Part shown: positions 17,389 through 26,023 of the stretch, in pieces
Position numbering within the stretch: position 1 is the first letter of the stretch
Layout: each line of letters starts with the position of its first letter
Assembly: GCA_947623185.1 (NCBI GenBank)
Contig: CANQGL010000008.1
Span: 1 to 54,372, forward strand
DNA length: 54,372 nucleotides
From: an uncultured Lachnospiraceae bacterium
Lineage (GTDB): Bacteria > Bacillota > Clostridia > Lachnospirales > Lachnospiraceae
Direction: 5' to 3'
Notes under the pieces: model-generated
Told to the model about the DNA's origin: nothing
The model's input: the letters and a program-made list of their open reading frames with translations, nothing else
Database searches by the model: none
Program-made: the position numbers and the translations under genes

Positions 17389-18717
17389 ATGGGTCTGAGC
17401 ACATTTATAGGCGGCGTTCATCCCTATGAGGGAAAAGAACTGTCCTCCGATAAGCCGATTCAGGTCATCCAGCCGAAGGGCGAGCTGGTATTTCCTGTGT
17501 CTCAGCACATCGGTGCTCCCGCGAAACCCCTCGTAGCGAAGGGCGACCCGGTCCTTGTCGGCCAGAAGATCGCGGAAGCGGGCGGATTCATCTCCGCCAA
17601 TGTCATCTGTTCGGTCTCCGGCACCGTCAAGGGGATCGAACCGCGCCTTGTCGCAAACGGAAGCGTCGTACAGTCCATCATCGTCGAGAACGACGGTGAG
17701 TACAGGACGATCGAAGGTTTCGGCGAAAAGCGCGACTACACGACGCTCTCCAAGCAGGAGATCCGCGACATCGTAAAGGAGGCCGGTATCGTCGGTCTCG
17801 GCGGCGCGGGCTTCCCGACGAACGTCAAGCTGACACCGAAGGACGACGCCGCGATCGACTATGTGATCGTGAACGCGGCGGAATGCGAGCCGTATCTGAC
17901 TTCCGACTACCGCATGATGATGGAGCAGCCGGAGAAGCTGATCGGCGGTCTGAAAGTCATGCTCCGGATCTTCGAGAACGCCAAGGGCGTGATCGGGATC
18001 GAGGAGAACAAGCCCGAAGCGATCAAGAAACTTCAGGAGCTTGTGAAAGACGAGCCGAAGATCGAGGTCTGCACCTTAAAGACCAAGTACCCGCAGGGCG
18101 GCGAGCGTTTCCTGATCTACGCCGTGACCGGCGGACGCGAGATCAACTCCACGATGCTTCCGGCAGACGCGGGCTGCATCGTCGATAACGTTGATACGGT
18201 CATCTCCATTTACAACGCGGTATGCGAGAGCACGCCCCTGATCCGCAAGATCGTGACCGTGACGGGCGATGCGATCGCCGATCCCCGGAACTTCGAGGTA
18301 AGACTGGGCACCAACTACCAGGAAGTCCTCGAGGCGGCCGGCGGCTTCAAGCAGGAACCGGAGAAGATGATCTCCGGCGGCCCGATGATGGGTCAGGCGC
18401 TCTTCTCTCTGGATATCCCGGTCATGAAGACCTCCTCCGCGCTCCTGTGCCTGACGCACGATGAAGTCGCGGCGCAGGAAGAGACCCCGTGTATCCGCTG
18501 CGGACGCTGCATCGAGGTATGTCCGGAACACATCGTCCCGCAGATGATGATGGCGGCGGCGGAGCGCAACGATCTGGCACTCTTCGAAAAATACAACGGT
18601 ATGGAATGCTGCGAGTGCGGCAGCTGTACCTTCATCTGCCCGGCCCATAGACCGCTCACGCAGGCCTTCAAGGAAATGCGTAAATCGGTGGCTGCGGCCA
18701 AAAGAAAGAAAGCGTAG
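17389..18717 (+). CDS. rnfC: Rnf electron transport complex subunit C
   Basis: Peripheral subunit that passes electrons between NADH and the membrane part of the ferredoxin:NAD+ oxidoreductase. The N-terminus TFIGGVHPYEGKE is typical. VGLGGAGFPTNVKL is the nucleotide/FMN glycine loop. Two 4Fe-4S motifs CIRCGRCIEVCP and CCECGSCTFICP lie at the C-terminus. I start at the ATG at 17389, preceded by AGAAAGAAGG; an earlier in-frame ATG overlaps the promoter. At 442 aa it is the short clostridial form, without the Ala-rich tail of gamma-proteobacterial RnfC. Confidence 0.97.
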   Translation: MGLSTFIGGVHPYEGKELSSDKPIQVIQPKGELVFPVSQHIGAPAKPLVAKGDPVLVGQKIAEAGGFISANVICSVSGTVKGIEPRLVANGSVVQSIIVENDGEYRTIEGFGEKRDYTTLSKQEIRDIVKEAGIVGLGGAGFPTNVKLTPKDDAAIDYVIVNAAECEPYLTSDYRMMMEQPEKLIGGLKVMLRIFENAKGVIGIEENKPEAIKKLQELVKDEPKIEVCTLKTKYPQGGERFLIYAVTGGREINSTMLPADAGCIVDNVDTVISIYNAVCESTPLIRKIVTVTGDAIADPRNFEVRLGTNYQEVLEAAGGFKQEPEKMISGGPMMGQALFSLDIPVMKTSSALLCLTHDEVAAQEETPCIRCGRCIEVCPEHIVPQMMMAAAERNDLALFEKYNGMECCECGSCTFICPAHRPLTQAFKEMRKSVAAAKRKKA

Positions 18718-18729
18718 GAGGTGGAACAA

Positions 18730-19674
18730 ATGAGTAAATTATTAAACGTATCGTCTTCCCCTCATGTACGCAACGGCGTTACCACAAAGAACTTAATGTA
18801 CGACGTGGCGATCGCCATGCTGCCGGCAACCATCTGGGGTGTGATGCAGTTCGGTTTCTATTCCCTGCTCGTCGTGATCGCAACGGTGCTTTCCTGTATG
18901 CTCAGCGAGTATGCGTTTGAGTCCCTGATGGGCAAGCCGATCACGGTCGACGACGGCAGCGCGCTTGTCACCGGCATGATCCTGGCGCTCAACATGCCGC
19001 CGACGATCCCGCTTTGGATCCCGGTCCTGGGCGGTATGTTCGCGATCATCGTCGTGAAGCAGCTGTTCGGCGGACTCGGACAGAACTGGATGAACCCGGC
19101 TCTGGCCGCAAGATGCTTCCTTCTGATCTCGTTTGCGGGCGCGATGACCTCGTTTACCGACCCGGTCACCGACGCGGTCGCGGGTGCGACTCCGCTGGCG
19201 ACGATGAAGGCCGGCGGTACATACGATCTCGCGGCGATGTTCGTCGGTAAAGTTCCCGGAACGATCGGTGAGATCTCCGTGATCGCCCTTCTGATCGGCG
19301 CGGCTTATCTGCTCTACAAGCAGGTGATCTCGATCCGTATCCCGGGCGTCTATATCCTGACCTTTGCGGTCTTTGCCTTTATCTTCGGACGGCACGATCT
19401 CGGTTATGTGCTGGCTGAGGTCTGCGGCGGCGGCCTGATCTTCGGCGCGTTCTTTATGGCGACCGATTATGTTACAAGCCCGATCACTCCGAAGGGACAG
19501 ATCGTCTTCGGCGTCTGCCTCGGCCTTCTGACCGGCCTGTTCCGTATCTTCGGCGGCAGCGCGGAGGGTGTTTCCTACGCGATCATCTTCTGCAATATCC
19601 TGGTTCCGCTGATCGAGAAGTTCACGCTTCCCACAGCGTTCGGAAAAGGAGGTAAGAAAAATGGCGGCAAGTAA
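18730..19674 (+). CDS. rnfD: Rnf complex subunit D
   Basis: Integral membrane subunit with about nine helices. VAGATPLATMK carries the Thr to which FMN is covalently bound. LGQNWMNPALAARCFLLISF and TDYVTSPITPKGQ are conserved RnfD/NqrB segments. AGGAGGTGG lies directly before the ATG at 18730, making this start preferable to the GTG three codons earlier. It overlaps rnfG by 14 bp. Confidence 0.96.
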   Translation: MSKLLNVSSSPHVRNGVTTKNLMYDVAIAMLPATIWGVMQFGFYSLLVVIATVLSCMLSEYAFESLMGKPITVDDGSALVTGMILALNMPPTIPLWIPVLGGMFAIIVVKQLFGGLGQNWMNPALAARCFLLISFAGAMTSFTDPVTDAVAGATPLATMKAGGTYDLAAMFVGKVPGTIGEISVIALLIGAAYLLYKQVISIRIPGVYILTFAVFAFIFGRHDLGYVLAEVCGGGLIFGAFFMATDYVTSPITPKGQIVFGVCLGLLTGLFRIFGGSAEGVSYAIIFCNILVPLIEKFTLPTAFGKGGKKNGGK

Positions 19675-20284
19675 ATCCGGTTTCATGAAAGACGCCCTGA
19701 TCTTATTTGCGATCACGCTTGTCTCCGGCGTAGCCCTCGGCTTTGTATACGGCCTGACGAAGGAACCGATCGAGCAGGCGACGATCGCCAAGAACAACGC
19801 GACTTACCAGCTCGTTCTTCCGGAGGCTTCCTCGTTCTCCAAGATCGAAGGATCCGACGAACAGATCGCGTCGATGGTCGAGTCCGGCGAGTTCGCGAAC
19901 CTCGGACTCGGAAACGTTGCGGTCGAAGTTGCCCTTGAGGGCAAGGACGCGTCCGGCGCGGTCGTAGGCCACGTCATCAGCGCCTACTCCAACGACAGCT
20001 ACGGCGGAACGGTCCGCCTGTCGGTCGGCTTTGACGCGGACGGAACGATCACCGGCATGGGTCTTACCGAAACGAGCGATACTCCCGGCCTTGGCTTAAA
20101 GGCTCAGGATGCGGCCTACACCGATCAGTTCATCGGCAAGAACGCGGAGAGCCTCGTCGTCACGAAGTCCGGCGCGTCCGCGGACAACGAGATCGACGCC
20201 ATCAGCGGCGCGACGATCACGTCCAACGCGACCACGAATGCAGTCAATGCAGCGCTTTACTACCTGCATAACTACGCAAACTAG
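19661..20284 (+). CDS. rnfG: Rnf complex subunit G (FMN-binding)
   Basis: One N-terminal membrane helix (residues ~9-28) anchors an extracytoplasmic FMN-binding domain. ISGATITSNATTNAVN near the C-terminus is the S(T)GAT motif with the Thr that carries covalent FMN. GMGLTETSDTPGLGLKA is the other conserved stretch. AAAGGAGGTAAG gives a strong ribosome site inside the rnfD end. Length 207 aa is normal. Confidence 0.96.
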   Translation: MAASKSGFMKDALILFAITLVSGVALGFVYGLTKEPIEQATIAKNNATYQLVLPEASSFSKIEGSDEQIASMVESGEFANLGLGNVAVEVALEGKDASGAVVGHVISAYSNDSYGGTVRLSVGFDADGTITGMGLTETSDTPGLGLKAQDAAYTDQFIGKNAESLVVTKSGASADNEIDAISGATITSNATTNAVNAALYYLHNYAN

Positions 20285-20297
20285 GAGGTGGGAGAGC

Positions 20298-21122
20298 ATG
20301 AATAAGTGTACAGAACGTATTTATAACGGTATCATCAAGGAGAACCCGACGTTCATCCTGATGCTTGGTATGTGCCCGACGCTTGCGACCACGACCTCGG
20401 CCATCAACGGCCTCGGCATGGGCCTCTCGACAACGGTCGTCCTGATGTTTTCCAACCTGCTGATCTCGGCTCTGAGAAACATCATTCCGGACCGTGTCCG
20501 TATCCCGGCGTTCATCGTCGTCGTGGCAAGCCTTGTTACGATCGTACAGCTCCTGATCCAGGGCTATGTACCTTCGCTTTATGACGCGCTCGGGATCTAT
20601 ATTCCGCTGATCGTCGTCAACTGTATCATTCTCGGCCGTGCCGAGGCGTACGCCTCCAAGAACGGTCCTGTCGAGTCCTTCTTCGACGGCGTCGGAATGG
20701 GTCTCGGCTTCACCTGCGCCCTTACCATCATCGGCATGTGCCGTGAGTTCCTCGGCGCGGGCGCGTTCTTCGGAAATACCATTATTCCCGAGAACTACCA
20801 CATTTCGATCCTCGTTCTGGCTCCCGGCGCGTTCTTCGTACTGTCCGCGCTGACCGCGATCCAGAATAAACTGAAACTTCCGTCCGCAACGAACGGCGAC
20901 GCTCCCGCATCGGCTCTGGCCTGTGGTGGCGACTGCTTAAGCTGCCACGGCTGCGCCAGCATGACGAACCACGCCGTCCTCGCCGAGAAGAAGGCCGAGG
21001 CCGCCGCTGCCGCTGCCGCCGCGAAGAAAGCGGCTGCCGAGAAGGCACTGGCTGCCAAGAAGGCTGCGGAAGAGGCTAAGGCCGCCGCGGCTGCAGCTGC
21101 CGGGAAGGAGGGAAGCGAATAA
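20298..21122 (+). CDS. rnfE: Rnf complex subunit E, with unusual Cys motif and Ala/Lys tail
   Basis: The core (residues 1 to ~205) is the six-helix RnfE/NqrD membrane protein, with KENPTFILMLGMCPTLATTTSA at the start and NCIILGRAEAYASKNG. Beyond it come a Cys cluster (ACGGDCLSCHGCAS) and about 45 residues made almost only of Ala, Lys and Glu, a likely helical cytoplasmic tail. Typical RnfE is about 200-235 aa; this one is 274. AGGAGGTGGGAGAGC precedes the ATG. It overlaps rnfA by one base (TAATG). Confidence 0.95.
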   Translation: MNKCTERIYNGIIKENPTFILMLGMCPTLATTTSAINGLGMGLSTTVVLMFSNLLISALRNIIPDRVRIPAFIVVVASLVTIVQLLIQGYVPSLYDALGIYIPLIVVNCIILGRAEAYASKNGPVESFFDGVGMGLGFTCALTIIGMCREFLGAGAFFGNTIIPENYHISILVLAPGAFFVLSALTAIQNKLKLPSATNGDAPASALACGGDCLSCHGCASMTNHAVLAEKKAEAAAAAAAAKKAAAEKALAAKKAAEEAKAAAAAAAGKEGSE

Positions 21123-21697
21123 TGAAAGAATTATTACTGATCGCCATCGGCTCCGCTCTGGTAAACAACGTCGTTTTAAGCCAGTTCCTCGGCCTCTGCC
21201 CGTTCCTTGGCGTTTCCAAGAAGACGGAGACCGCGGCCGGCATGGGCGTAGCGGTTATCTTCGTTATCACCATCGCTTCGGCGTGCGCGAGCCTGATCTA
21301 CAGCTTTATCCTGGTGCCGCTCGGGATCGAATACCTTCAGACGATCGTGTTCATCCTTGTTATCGCGGCGCTGGTACAGTTCGTTGAGATGTTCCTTAAG
21401 AAGAACATGGTCGGCCTCTATCAGGCCCTCGGCGTATACCTTCCGCTGATCACCACCAACTGCGCCGTTCTGGGCGTGGCTCTGACGAACGTACAGAAGT
21501 CCTACAATTTCGTAGAGAGCGTTGTAAACGGTATCGGTATTTCCGTCGGATTTACGATTTCCATCATCCTGCTTTCCGGCGTGCGTGAGAAGATCGAGCA
21601 CAACGATATCCCCCACGCATTCCAGGGCTCCCCGATCGTACTGATCACGGCAGGCCTGATGTCGATCGCATTCTTCGGATTTTCCGGCCTGATTTAA
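21122..21697 (+). CDS. rnfA: Rnf complex subunit A
   Basis: Six-helix membrane subunit of 191 aa, homologous to RnfE with inverted topology. VNNVVLSQFLGLCPFLGVSKK and LPLITTNCAVLGVAL contain the conserved Cys residues that bind an intramembrane iron-sulfur cluster with RnfE. Start by TAATG overlap with rnfE; GGGAAGGAGGGAAGCG lies upstream. Confidence 0.97.
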   Translation: MKELLLIAIGSALVNNVVLSQFLGLCPFLGVSKKTETAAGMGVAVIFVITIASACASLIYSFILVPLGIEYLQTIVFILVIAALVQFVEMFLKKNMVGLYQALGVYLPLITTNCAVLGVALTNVQKSYNFVESVVNGIGISVGFTISIILLSGVREKIEHNDIPHAFQGSPIVLITAGLMSIAFFGFSGLI

Positions 21698-21712
21698 GGG
21701 AGGAGACGTAAG

Positions 21713-22507
21713 ATGAATATGACAGGTGTTATAATCGCGGCGGTCGTCGTCGGCGCGGTCGGTATTATCATCGGCGTGCTCCTCGGCGTTGCCAGCGAGA
21801 AGTTTAAGGTTGAGGTCGACGAGAGAGAAGTCCTCGTCAGAGCCGAGCTTCCCGGAAACAACTGCGGCGGCTGCGGATACGCGGGCTGTGACGCGCTTGC
21901 AAAAGCGATCGTCGAGGGCAAGGCCGCTGTCAACCAGTGTCCGGTCGGCGGCGCCCCGGTCGGCGAGAAGATCGCCGCGATCATGGGCGTTGAGGCCGGA
22001 AGCTCGGAGAAGAAGGTCGCTTTCGTAAAGTGTAAGGGAACCTGCGACAAGGCGAACGTACAGTACAACTACTACGGGATCGACGACTGCATCAAGATCG
22101 CGAACGCGGTCCCGGGCGCGGGCGACAAGGCCTGCTCCTACGGATGCCTCGGTTCCGGAAGCTGCGTGAAGGCGTGCCAGTTCGACGCGATCCATGTCGT
22201 GGACGGCGTAGCCGTTGTCGACAAGGAAAAGTGCATGGCCTGCGGCAAGTGCGTAGAGGCCTGCCCGCGTCATCTGATCGAGCTTGTGCCGTACGCGGCG
22301 CAGCACCTTGTACAGTGCAATTCGCACGACAAGGGACCGGATGTCCGCAAGAAATGCGACGCCGGATGTATCGGATGTACGCTCTGCACGAAGCAGTGCG
22401 AGTTCGACGCGATCCATATGGACAACAACGTTGCGGTGATCGATTATTCAAAGTGCACCGGCTGCGGAAAATGCGCGGCGAAGTGCCCGGCGAAGGTCAT
22501 CGCCTAA
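21713..22507 (+). CDS. rnfB: Rnf complex subunit B (ferredoxin-type iron-sulfur protein)
   Basis: Electron entry subunit that accepts electrons from reduced ferredoxin. An N-terminal membrane helix (residues ~5-27) is followed by the NCGGCGYAGCDALAKAI cluster motif, then a Cys-rich middle (CKGTCDK, GCLGSGSCVKACQFDAI) and further 4Fe-4S repeats CMACGKCVEACP, CIGCTLCTKQCEFDAI and CTGCGKCAAKCP. GGGAGGAGACG precedes the ATG. It is the last gene of rnfCDGEAB, 15 bp after rnfA, closed by a terminator. Confidence 0.96.
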   Translation: MNMTGVIIAAVVVGAVGIIIGVLLGVASEKFKVEVDEREVLVRAELPGNNCGGCGYAGCDALAKAIVEGKAAVNQCPVGGAPVGEKIAAIMGVEAGSSEKKVAFVKCKGTCDKANVQYNYYGIDDCIKIANAVPGAGDKACSYGCLGSGSCVKACQFDAIHVVDGVAVVDKEKCMACGKCVEACPRHLIELVPYAAQHLVQCNSHDKGPDVRKKCDAGCIGCTLCTKQCEFDAIHMDNNVAVIDYSKCTGCGKCAAKCPAKVIA

Positions 22508-22560
22508 GAGAACGGCCGCAGGTCCGTTGGGACCGGCGGAAAATAAGACAAAAACAGAAA

Positions 22561-22597
22561 CAGCCGTATCCGAAAAACCGGATGCGGCTGTTTTTTT
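22561..22597 (+). terminator. Terminator of the rnf operon
   Basis: CAGCCGTATCCG (22561-22572) pairs with CGGATGCGGCTG (22579-22590, one G-T pair), loop AAAAAC, then seven T. Confidence 0.95.
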
Positions 22598-22730
22598 GTA
22601 TCCTGGTGTGCGGAATGTCTGCCGCCAGGCAGGCCTTCCGTGTACGGATCCGTTTGCATGAACTTTGGAGAAAGCGGCATATTTGACCGGCGGATCCCTG
22701 TACGGACTCCGAAGGGAGCGGCGTATTCGG

Positions 22731-23660
22731 TTAGCGGATCCGGGTGCCAGCCTTTTCGGCCAGCGCCTCTTTCGCCATCTCCATGGAGGTTATGACCGCG
22801 AGACGGTCCCTGCCGGAACTCAAGAATTCGATCGAGGTCTCGACCTTCGGGAGCATGGAACCGACCTTAAAGTGCCCCTCGGCCGCGTAGGCGGCGGCTT
22901 CGGAGGCCGTTATTGCCTCAAGCGGAGTCTCGCTTTCCGTCCCGTAGTTCAGGAGAACGTTGGGAACGCCGGTGAGGAACATCAGGACGTCCGCGTCCAG
23001 CTCTTTGGCGAGCAGTCCTGCGGCCCGGTCCTTCTCGATGACGGCGCTGGCGCCCTTTAAGCGGCTTCCCTGTTCCATGACGGGGATCCCGCCTCCGCCG
23101 GCGGCGATCACCAGCTGGTCCGCGTCCATCAGGGCCCTGATCGCGTCGATCTCCACGATCGCGACCGGCTTCGGCGCCGCGACGATACGCCGGTAACCTT
23201 CCTCGGTGCGGACGACAAAGTTCCCTTTCTGCTCCTCAAGCTTGGCTTCCTCCGCGGTCATCACGCGGCCGACCAGCTTCATCGGGGTGTAGGAGGACTC
23301 GTCGTAGGGATCGACCGTGACCTGCGTAAGGATCGTGGATACCGGTTTATAGATGCCGCGCCGGATCAGCTCGGAACGCAGGGCGTTTTGCAGATCGTAT
23401 CCGATATAGCCCTGGCTCATGGCGGAGCAGACCGACATCGGCGCGGGCGTATAGCCTTCGTGCGCTTTTGCGAATTCATTGAGCGCCGTGTGGATCATGC
23501 CGAGCTGGGGCGTGTTTCCGTGGGTGATCGCTACCTGCCATCCGTCCTGGATGAAATCGGCGATCGTCCTCGCGGCCTTCGCGACAGCAGCCATCTGCTC
23601 GGGAAGATTCGTTCCCAGCGCATCATGGCCGAGAGCCAGAACAAGACGTTTCTTAGCCAT
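22731..23660 (-). CDS. arcC: Carbamate kinase
   Basis: Catalyses carbamoyl phosphate + ADP to carbamate + ATP, the energy-yielding step of arginine deiminase or allantoin/agmatine catabolism. Signatures are LGHDALGTN, TQVTVDPYD, VIAAGGGGIPV and FKVGSMLPKVE. Length 309 aa is standard. The start at 23660 has GAGGTG just upstream; the frame stays open further but that part has no family similarity. No other arginine-catabolism gene is visible; the gene stands between the rnf terminator and the prophage. Confidence 0.96.
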   Translation of the reverse strand: MAKKRLVLALGHDALGTNLPEQMAAVAKAARTIADFIQDGWQVAITHGNTPQLGMIHTALNEFAKAHEGYTPAPMSVCSAMSQGYIGYDLQNALRSELIRRGIYKPVSTILTQVTVDPYDESSYTPMKLVGRVMTAEEAKLEEQKGNFVVRTEEGYRRIVAAPKPVAIVEIDAIRALMDADQLVIAAGGGGIPVMEQGSRLKGASAVIEKDRAAGLLAKELDADVLMFLTGVPNVLLNYGTESETPLEAITASEAAAYAAEGHFKVGSMLPKVETSIEFLSSGRDRLAVITSMEMAKEALAEKAGTRIR

Positions 23661-23690
23661 ATTTCGCACCTCATTTCTCTTAGTATAACA

Positions 23691-23699
23691 AGTATAGCA
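23691..23699 (-). promoter_or_regulatory. Extended -10 promoter of arcC
   Basis: On the minus strand TGCTATACT, about 30 bp before the arcC start. No clear -35 box; the extended -10 matches those of the lipid-kinase and rnf promoters exactly. Confidence 0.6.
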
Positions 23700-23823
23700 T
23701 AAACTTTCGCATAATAAAAGCAAATTTTCCACCATAATTACAGTAAAACGATCTGACGCAAACGGTATACGGTCCCCAGATCTTACAGATGGGATTTGCC
23801 CTGTTTTTGAGCGAAAAAATATC

Positions 23824-23842
23824 GTAGAGTGTTGTACTCTAC
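23824..23842. repeat. Perfect inverted repeat at the host-prophage boundary, candidate att core
   Basis: GTAGAGT (23824-23830) and ACTCTAC (23836-23842) flank GTTGT. Arms of this size around a short centre resemble tyrosine-recombinase core sites, and the position just outside the integrase end fits attL. A transcription-factor operator or small hairpin is an alternative; without attR it cannot be decided. Confidence 0.35.
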
Positions 23843-23853
23843 AACTATTAATT

Positions 23854-23901
23854 AAAAAAACCTTGAAAATACGCCATTTTCGCATATTGCCAAGGTTTTT
23901 T
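23854..23901. terminator. Bidirectional terminator beyond the integrase gene
   Basis: AAAAAACCTTG (to 23865) pairs with CAAGGTTTTTT (23891-23901), and an inner GAAAAT/ATTTTC pair extends the structure. Runs of A before and T after make it active on both strands, likely ending the leftward integrase transcript. Confidence 0.75.
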
Positions 23902-23967
23902 AAATATTTCGATTGCATCTTTATGTGATATATCCGTCTTGAAATAGAATATATTTCAGCACAAACA

Positions 23968-24000
23968 TCACACGAAAGTCACACGAAAGTCACACGATTT
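23968..24000. repeat. Three 11-bp direct repeats at the integrase 3' end
   Basis: TCACACGAAAG at 23968 and 23979, and TCACACGATTT at 23990, in exact 11-bp phase (one helical turn). The third contains the integrase stop codon. Clusters of short direct repeats next to int are typical arm-type integrase binding sites; that role is inferred. Confidence 0.6.
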
Positions 24001-25015
24001 CAAGCTCGGAGAAGTGCTCATTTATTTTTCTGTTTTGCTTTTCCTTCTCAATATCAATTACATTACGATATACTGTTTTCATTACATGATCGTTTGTCCA
24101 ACCTCCCCGCTGTAAAATATATTGGTCCGGCACTCCGATGGCATGCATCATTGAGGCTGAGTAATGCCGCAAATCGTGAAACCTGAACTTGTTAATATTT
24201 ATCCTGTTAATAGTATGCTCAAATCTGCTTGTTAAAGTTTCGGGCGTCATTTGTACGATTCTTCCCTTAATGCCACTTATTTTTTCTATAACAATATCAG
24301 GCATTTTGATTTCACGGTAGCTCCCATATGTTTTTGGGTTCGGTTTGATTACATATTTTCCGTTTTCATCTTTAACCATGCTTTTCCGTACAACGATTGT
24401 GTCACCTATTATATCCTCATCAGTTAGTGCGCAAATTTCTCCACGCCGTAACGGTCCGAATGCGGCCAACATCACAGCGATCTCCAATTCGGTCCCCTGA
24501 ACGCAATCAAGCAACTTCTTAATATCTTCGTCAGACGGGCAGTAAAAATCGGATTTTATATTTGCCGGTAGCGTGACCTTAATGCGAAAATCCGGCGCGA
24601 ACATATCCAGAGCGGAAGATAGCAGCCAAAAAGCGTTACGCACTGTTTTAGGGCTTAAATTTGCCGACAGCTCGCTTACCCATATCTGTATTGCGCGATT
24701 GGTCAAGTCGGAGAGTTTTGTTCCCCCGAACGGACCGGAGAAGCGGATGCGCAGCATGTCCTTGTATGTCTTTATGGAAGAAGGCGACAAGACGTTCTGC
24801 TTTGCGGCAATATATTTTTCTATCGCCTCATATACAGTAATATTTTCCGGGATCCTCTGCGTTTTGTTTACCTTCCATTCATTCGCCCTGATCTGCGCTT
24901 CACGTTTGCTTGCGCCGGTAAAACTGCGGTAATGCCGTTTCCCTTCCGAATCCGTATAATCATAAACCTGTATACGGTAATTTCCGGACGGGAGTTGATT
25001 CTTCTTTTTTGCCAT
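23990..25015 (-). CDS. int: Phage tyrosine integrase
   Basis: Site-specific recombinase of 341 aa that inserts and excises the phage. Residues 1-45 form an arm-type DNA-binding domain (GNYRIQVYDYTDSEGKRHYRSFTGASKREA), 58-145 the core-binding domain, then the catalytic domain with R190 in GPLRRGE, K228 in NPKTYGS, H280-x-x-R283-H284, W306 and nucleophile Y316. All six catalytic residues are present, so it should be active. AAAGGATGATG precedes the start. It reads toward the host junction, as usual at a prophage left end. Confidence 0.96.
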   Translation of the reverse strand: MAKKKNQLPSGNYRIQVYDYTDSEGKRHYRSFTGASKREAQIRANEWKVNKTQRIPENITVYEAIEKYIAAKQNVLSPSSIKTYKDMLRIRFSGPFGGTKLSDLTNRAIQIWVSELSANLSPKTVRNAFWLLSSALDMFAPDFRIKVTLPANIKSDFYCPSDEDIKKLLDCVQGTELEIAVMLAAFGPLRRGEICALTDEDIIGDTIVVRKSMVKDENGKYVIKPNPKTYGSYREIKMPDIVIEKISGIKGRIVQMTPETLTSRFEHTINRININKFRFHDLRHYSASMMHAIGVPDQYILQRGGWTNDHVMKTVYRNVIDIEKEKQNRKINEHFSELEIV

Positions 25016-25057
25016 ATCACATCATCCTTTCTTAAAAATGGGTATAAAAAATAGACG

Positions 25058-25167
25058 TTGACCGGCCGCCCTCCAGATGATATAATATAACATAGGTCTG
25101 ATATCATCGGCTTTGGCCGGTCAAGGTATCTATGCAAACCGTTCCTGTTGGCGCAGGAGCGGTTTTT
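25058..25167 (+). ncRNA. Candidate structured small RNA with terminator between int and repressor
   Basis: TTGACCGGCC (25058-25067) is perfectly complementary to GGCCGGTCAA (25115-25124). Nested inside, GATGATAT (25076-25083) pairs with ATATCATC (25101-25108). Twelve bases later AAACCGTTCCTG/CAGGAGCGGTTT (25136-25165) followed by TTGCTTT forms a rightward terminator. Two nested perfect stems plus a terminator in a 110-bp gene-free spot suggest a small RNA, possibly antisense to the int leader. An attP-type or operator function for the repeats is an alternative. Confidence 0.45.
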
Positions 25168-25218
25168 GCTTTATTTGCATATCTTTAATATAGTGAAATA
25201 TTGCCGCCAGTAAAAAGC

Positions 25219-25998
25219 TTAATCTTCTGCTATCATGTCGTTTGTCAGTTTTCCAATAACCTTTCCAAGACAAACAACATTGTCATAGTCAGAAATCGCA
25301 ATGTTTGGATATTCTGAATTTCTGGATATAAGCTCCATTTCTCCTAATTCTTTAATGTAGGCCTCCCCGTTCTTAATAAATATGCCAACATCTCCGCGCC
25401 GCACCGCATCTCTCTGGCTAACAAGGACTTTATCCCCATTGCAAAAATCAGGTGACATGCTTTCACCTTTAACATTAACGACAAAGTCAGCTTTTGCAGT
25501 GGTTGGGGTCAAGAAAAGTTTAATCGGAACAGACTCCGTGTCATTCAGCTGATATATGCCGCCTCCTGCCGCAACCCCGACTTCCCAATAAGGAATAACT
25601 TTTGCGGACGGATTGTAAGATTGTATTTCTAATAATGTCACAATTCCCGTGTTATCTAAATTCCCATATTTCTCCATTCTCTCGGTTTCTTTCTTCAGAA
25701 TTGTATCGACTATATCTTTGCCATGCACATCGAGGAGCCGGTACCTTTTGACAATATCATATTCAGCTAAAGAGACATCATTTTTCTTAGCTGGGATTTT
25801 AACTACATCTTGGAATAAATAGTTAGCGTCAACTTTTAATACTTCAAGAAGCTTGTACATTATAGGTTCTTTCGGATGGCTGGTCTCTTTTTCATAGTTT
25901 GTAATTGCTGAACCCGTAACACCAACCAATTCCCCTAATTCGTTTTGAGTCAATCCCAAGCTTTCTCTTGCTTTTTTTATGCGTTTGCCAATGCCCAT
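25219..25998 (-). CDS. CI-type phage repressor (XRE HTH plus S24 peptidase)
   Basis: Lysogeny repressor of 259 aa. The HTH spans residues ~5-60 (GLTQNELGELVGVTGSAITNYE). The C-terminal S24 peptidase domain has nucleophile S180 in GESMSP, general-base K216 in GEAYIKEL, and an Ala144-Gly145 candidate self-cleavage site in GVAAGGG, so RecA-stimulated autocleavage and SOS induction are expected. Its promoter and the Cro promoter face apart across four operators. TTCTTCC-complement (GGAGG) precedes the ATG. Confidence 0.96.
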   Translation of the reverse strand: MGIGKRIKKARESLGLTQNELGELVGVTGSAITNYEKETSHPKEPIMYKLLEVLKVDANYLFQDVVKIPAKKNDVSLAEYDIVKRYRLLDVHGKDIVDTILKKETERMEKYGNLDNTGIVTLLEIQSYNPSAKVIPYWEVGVAAGGGIYQLNDTESVPIKLFLTPTTAKADFVVNVKGESMSPDFCNGDKVLVSQRDAVRRGDVGIFIKNGEAYIKELGEMELISRNSEYPNIAISDYDNVVCLGKVIGKLTNDMIAED

Positions 25999-26023
25999 TT
26001 TCCCGTCCTCCTTCTTTATTTTT

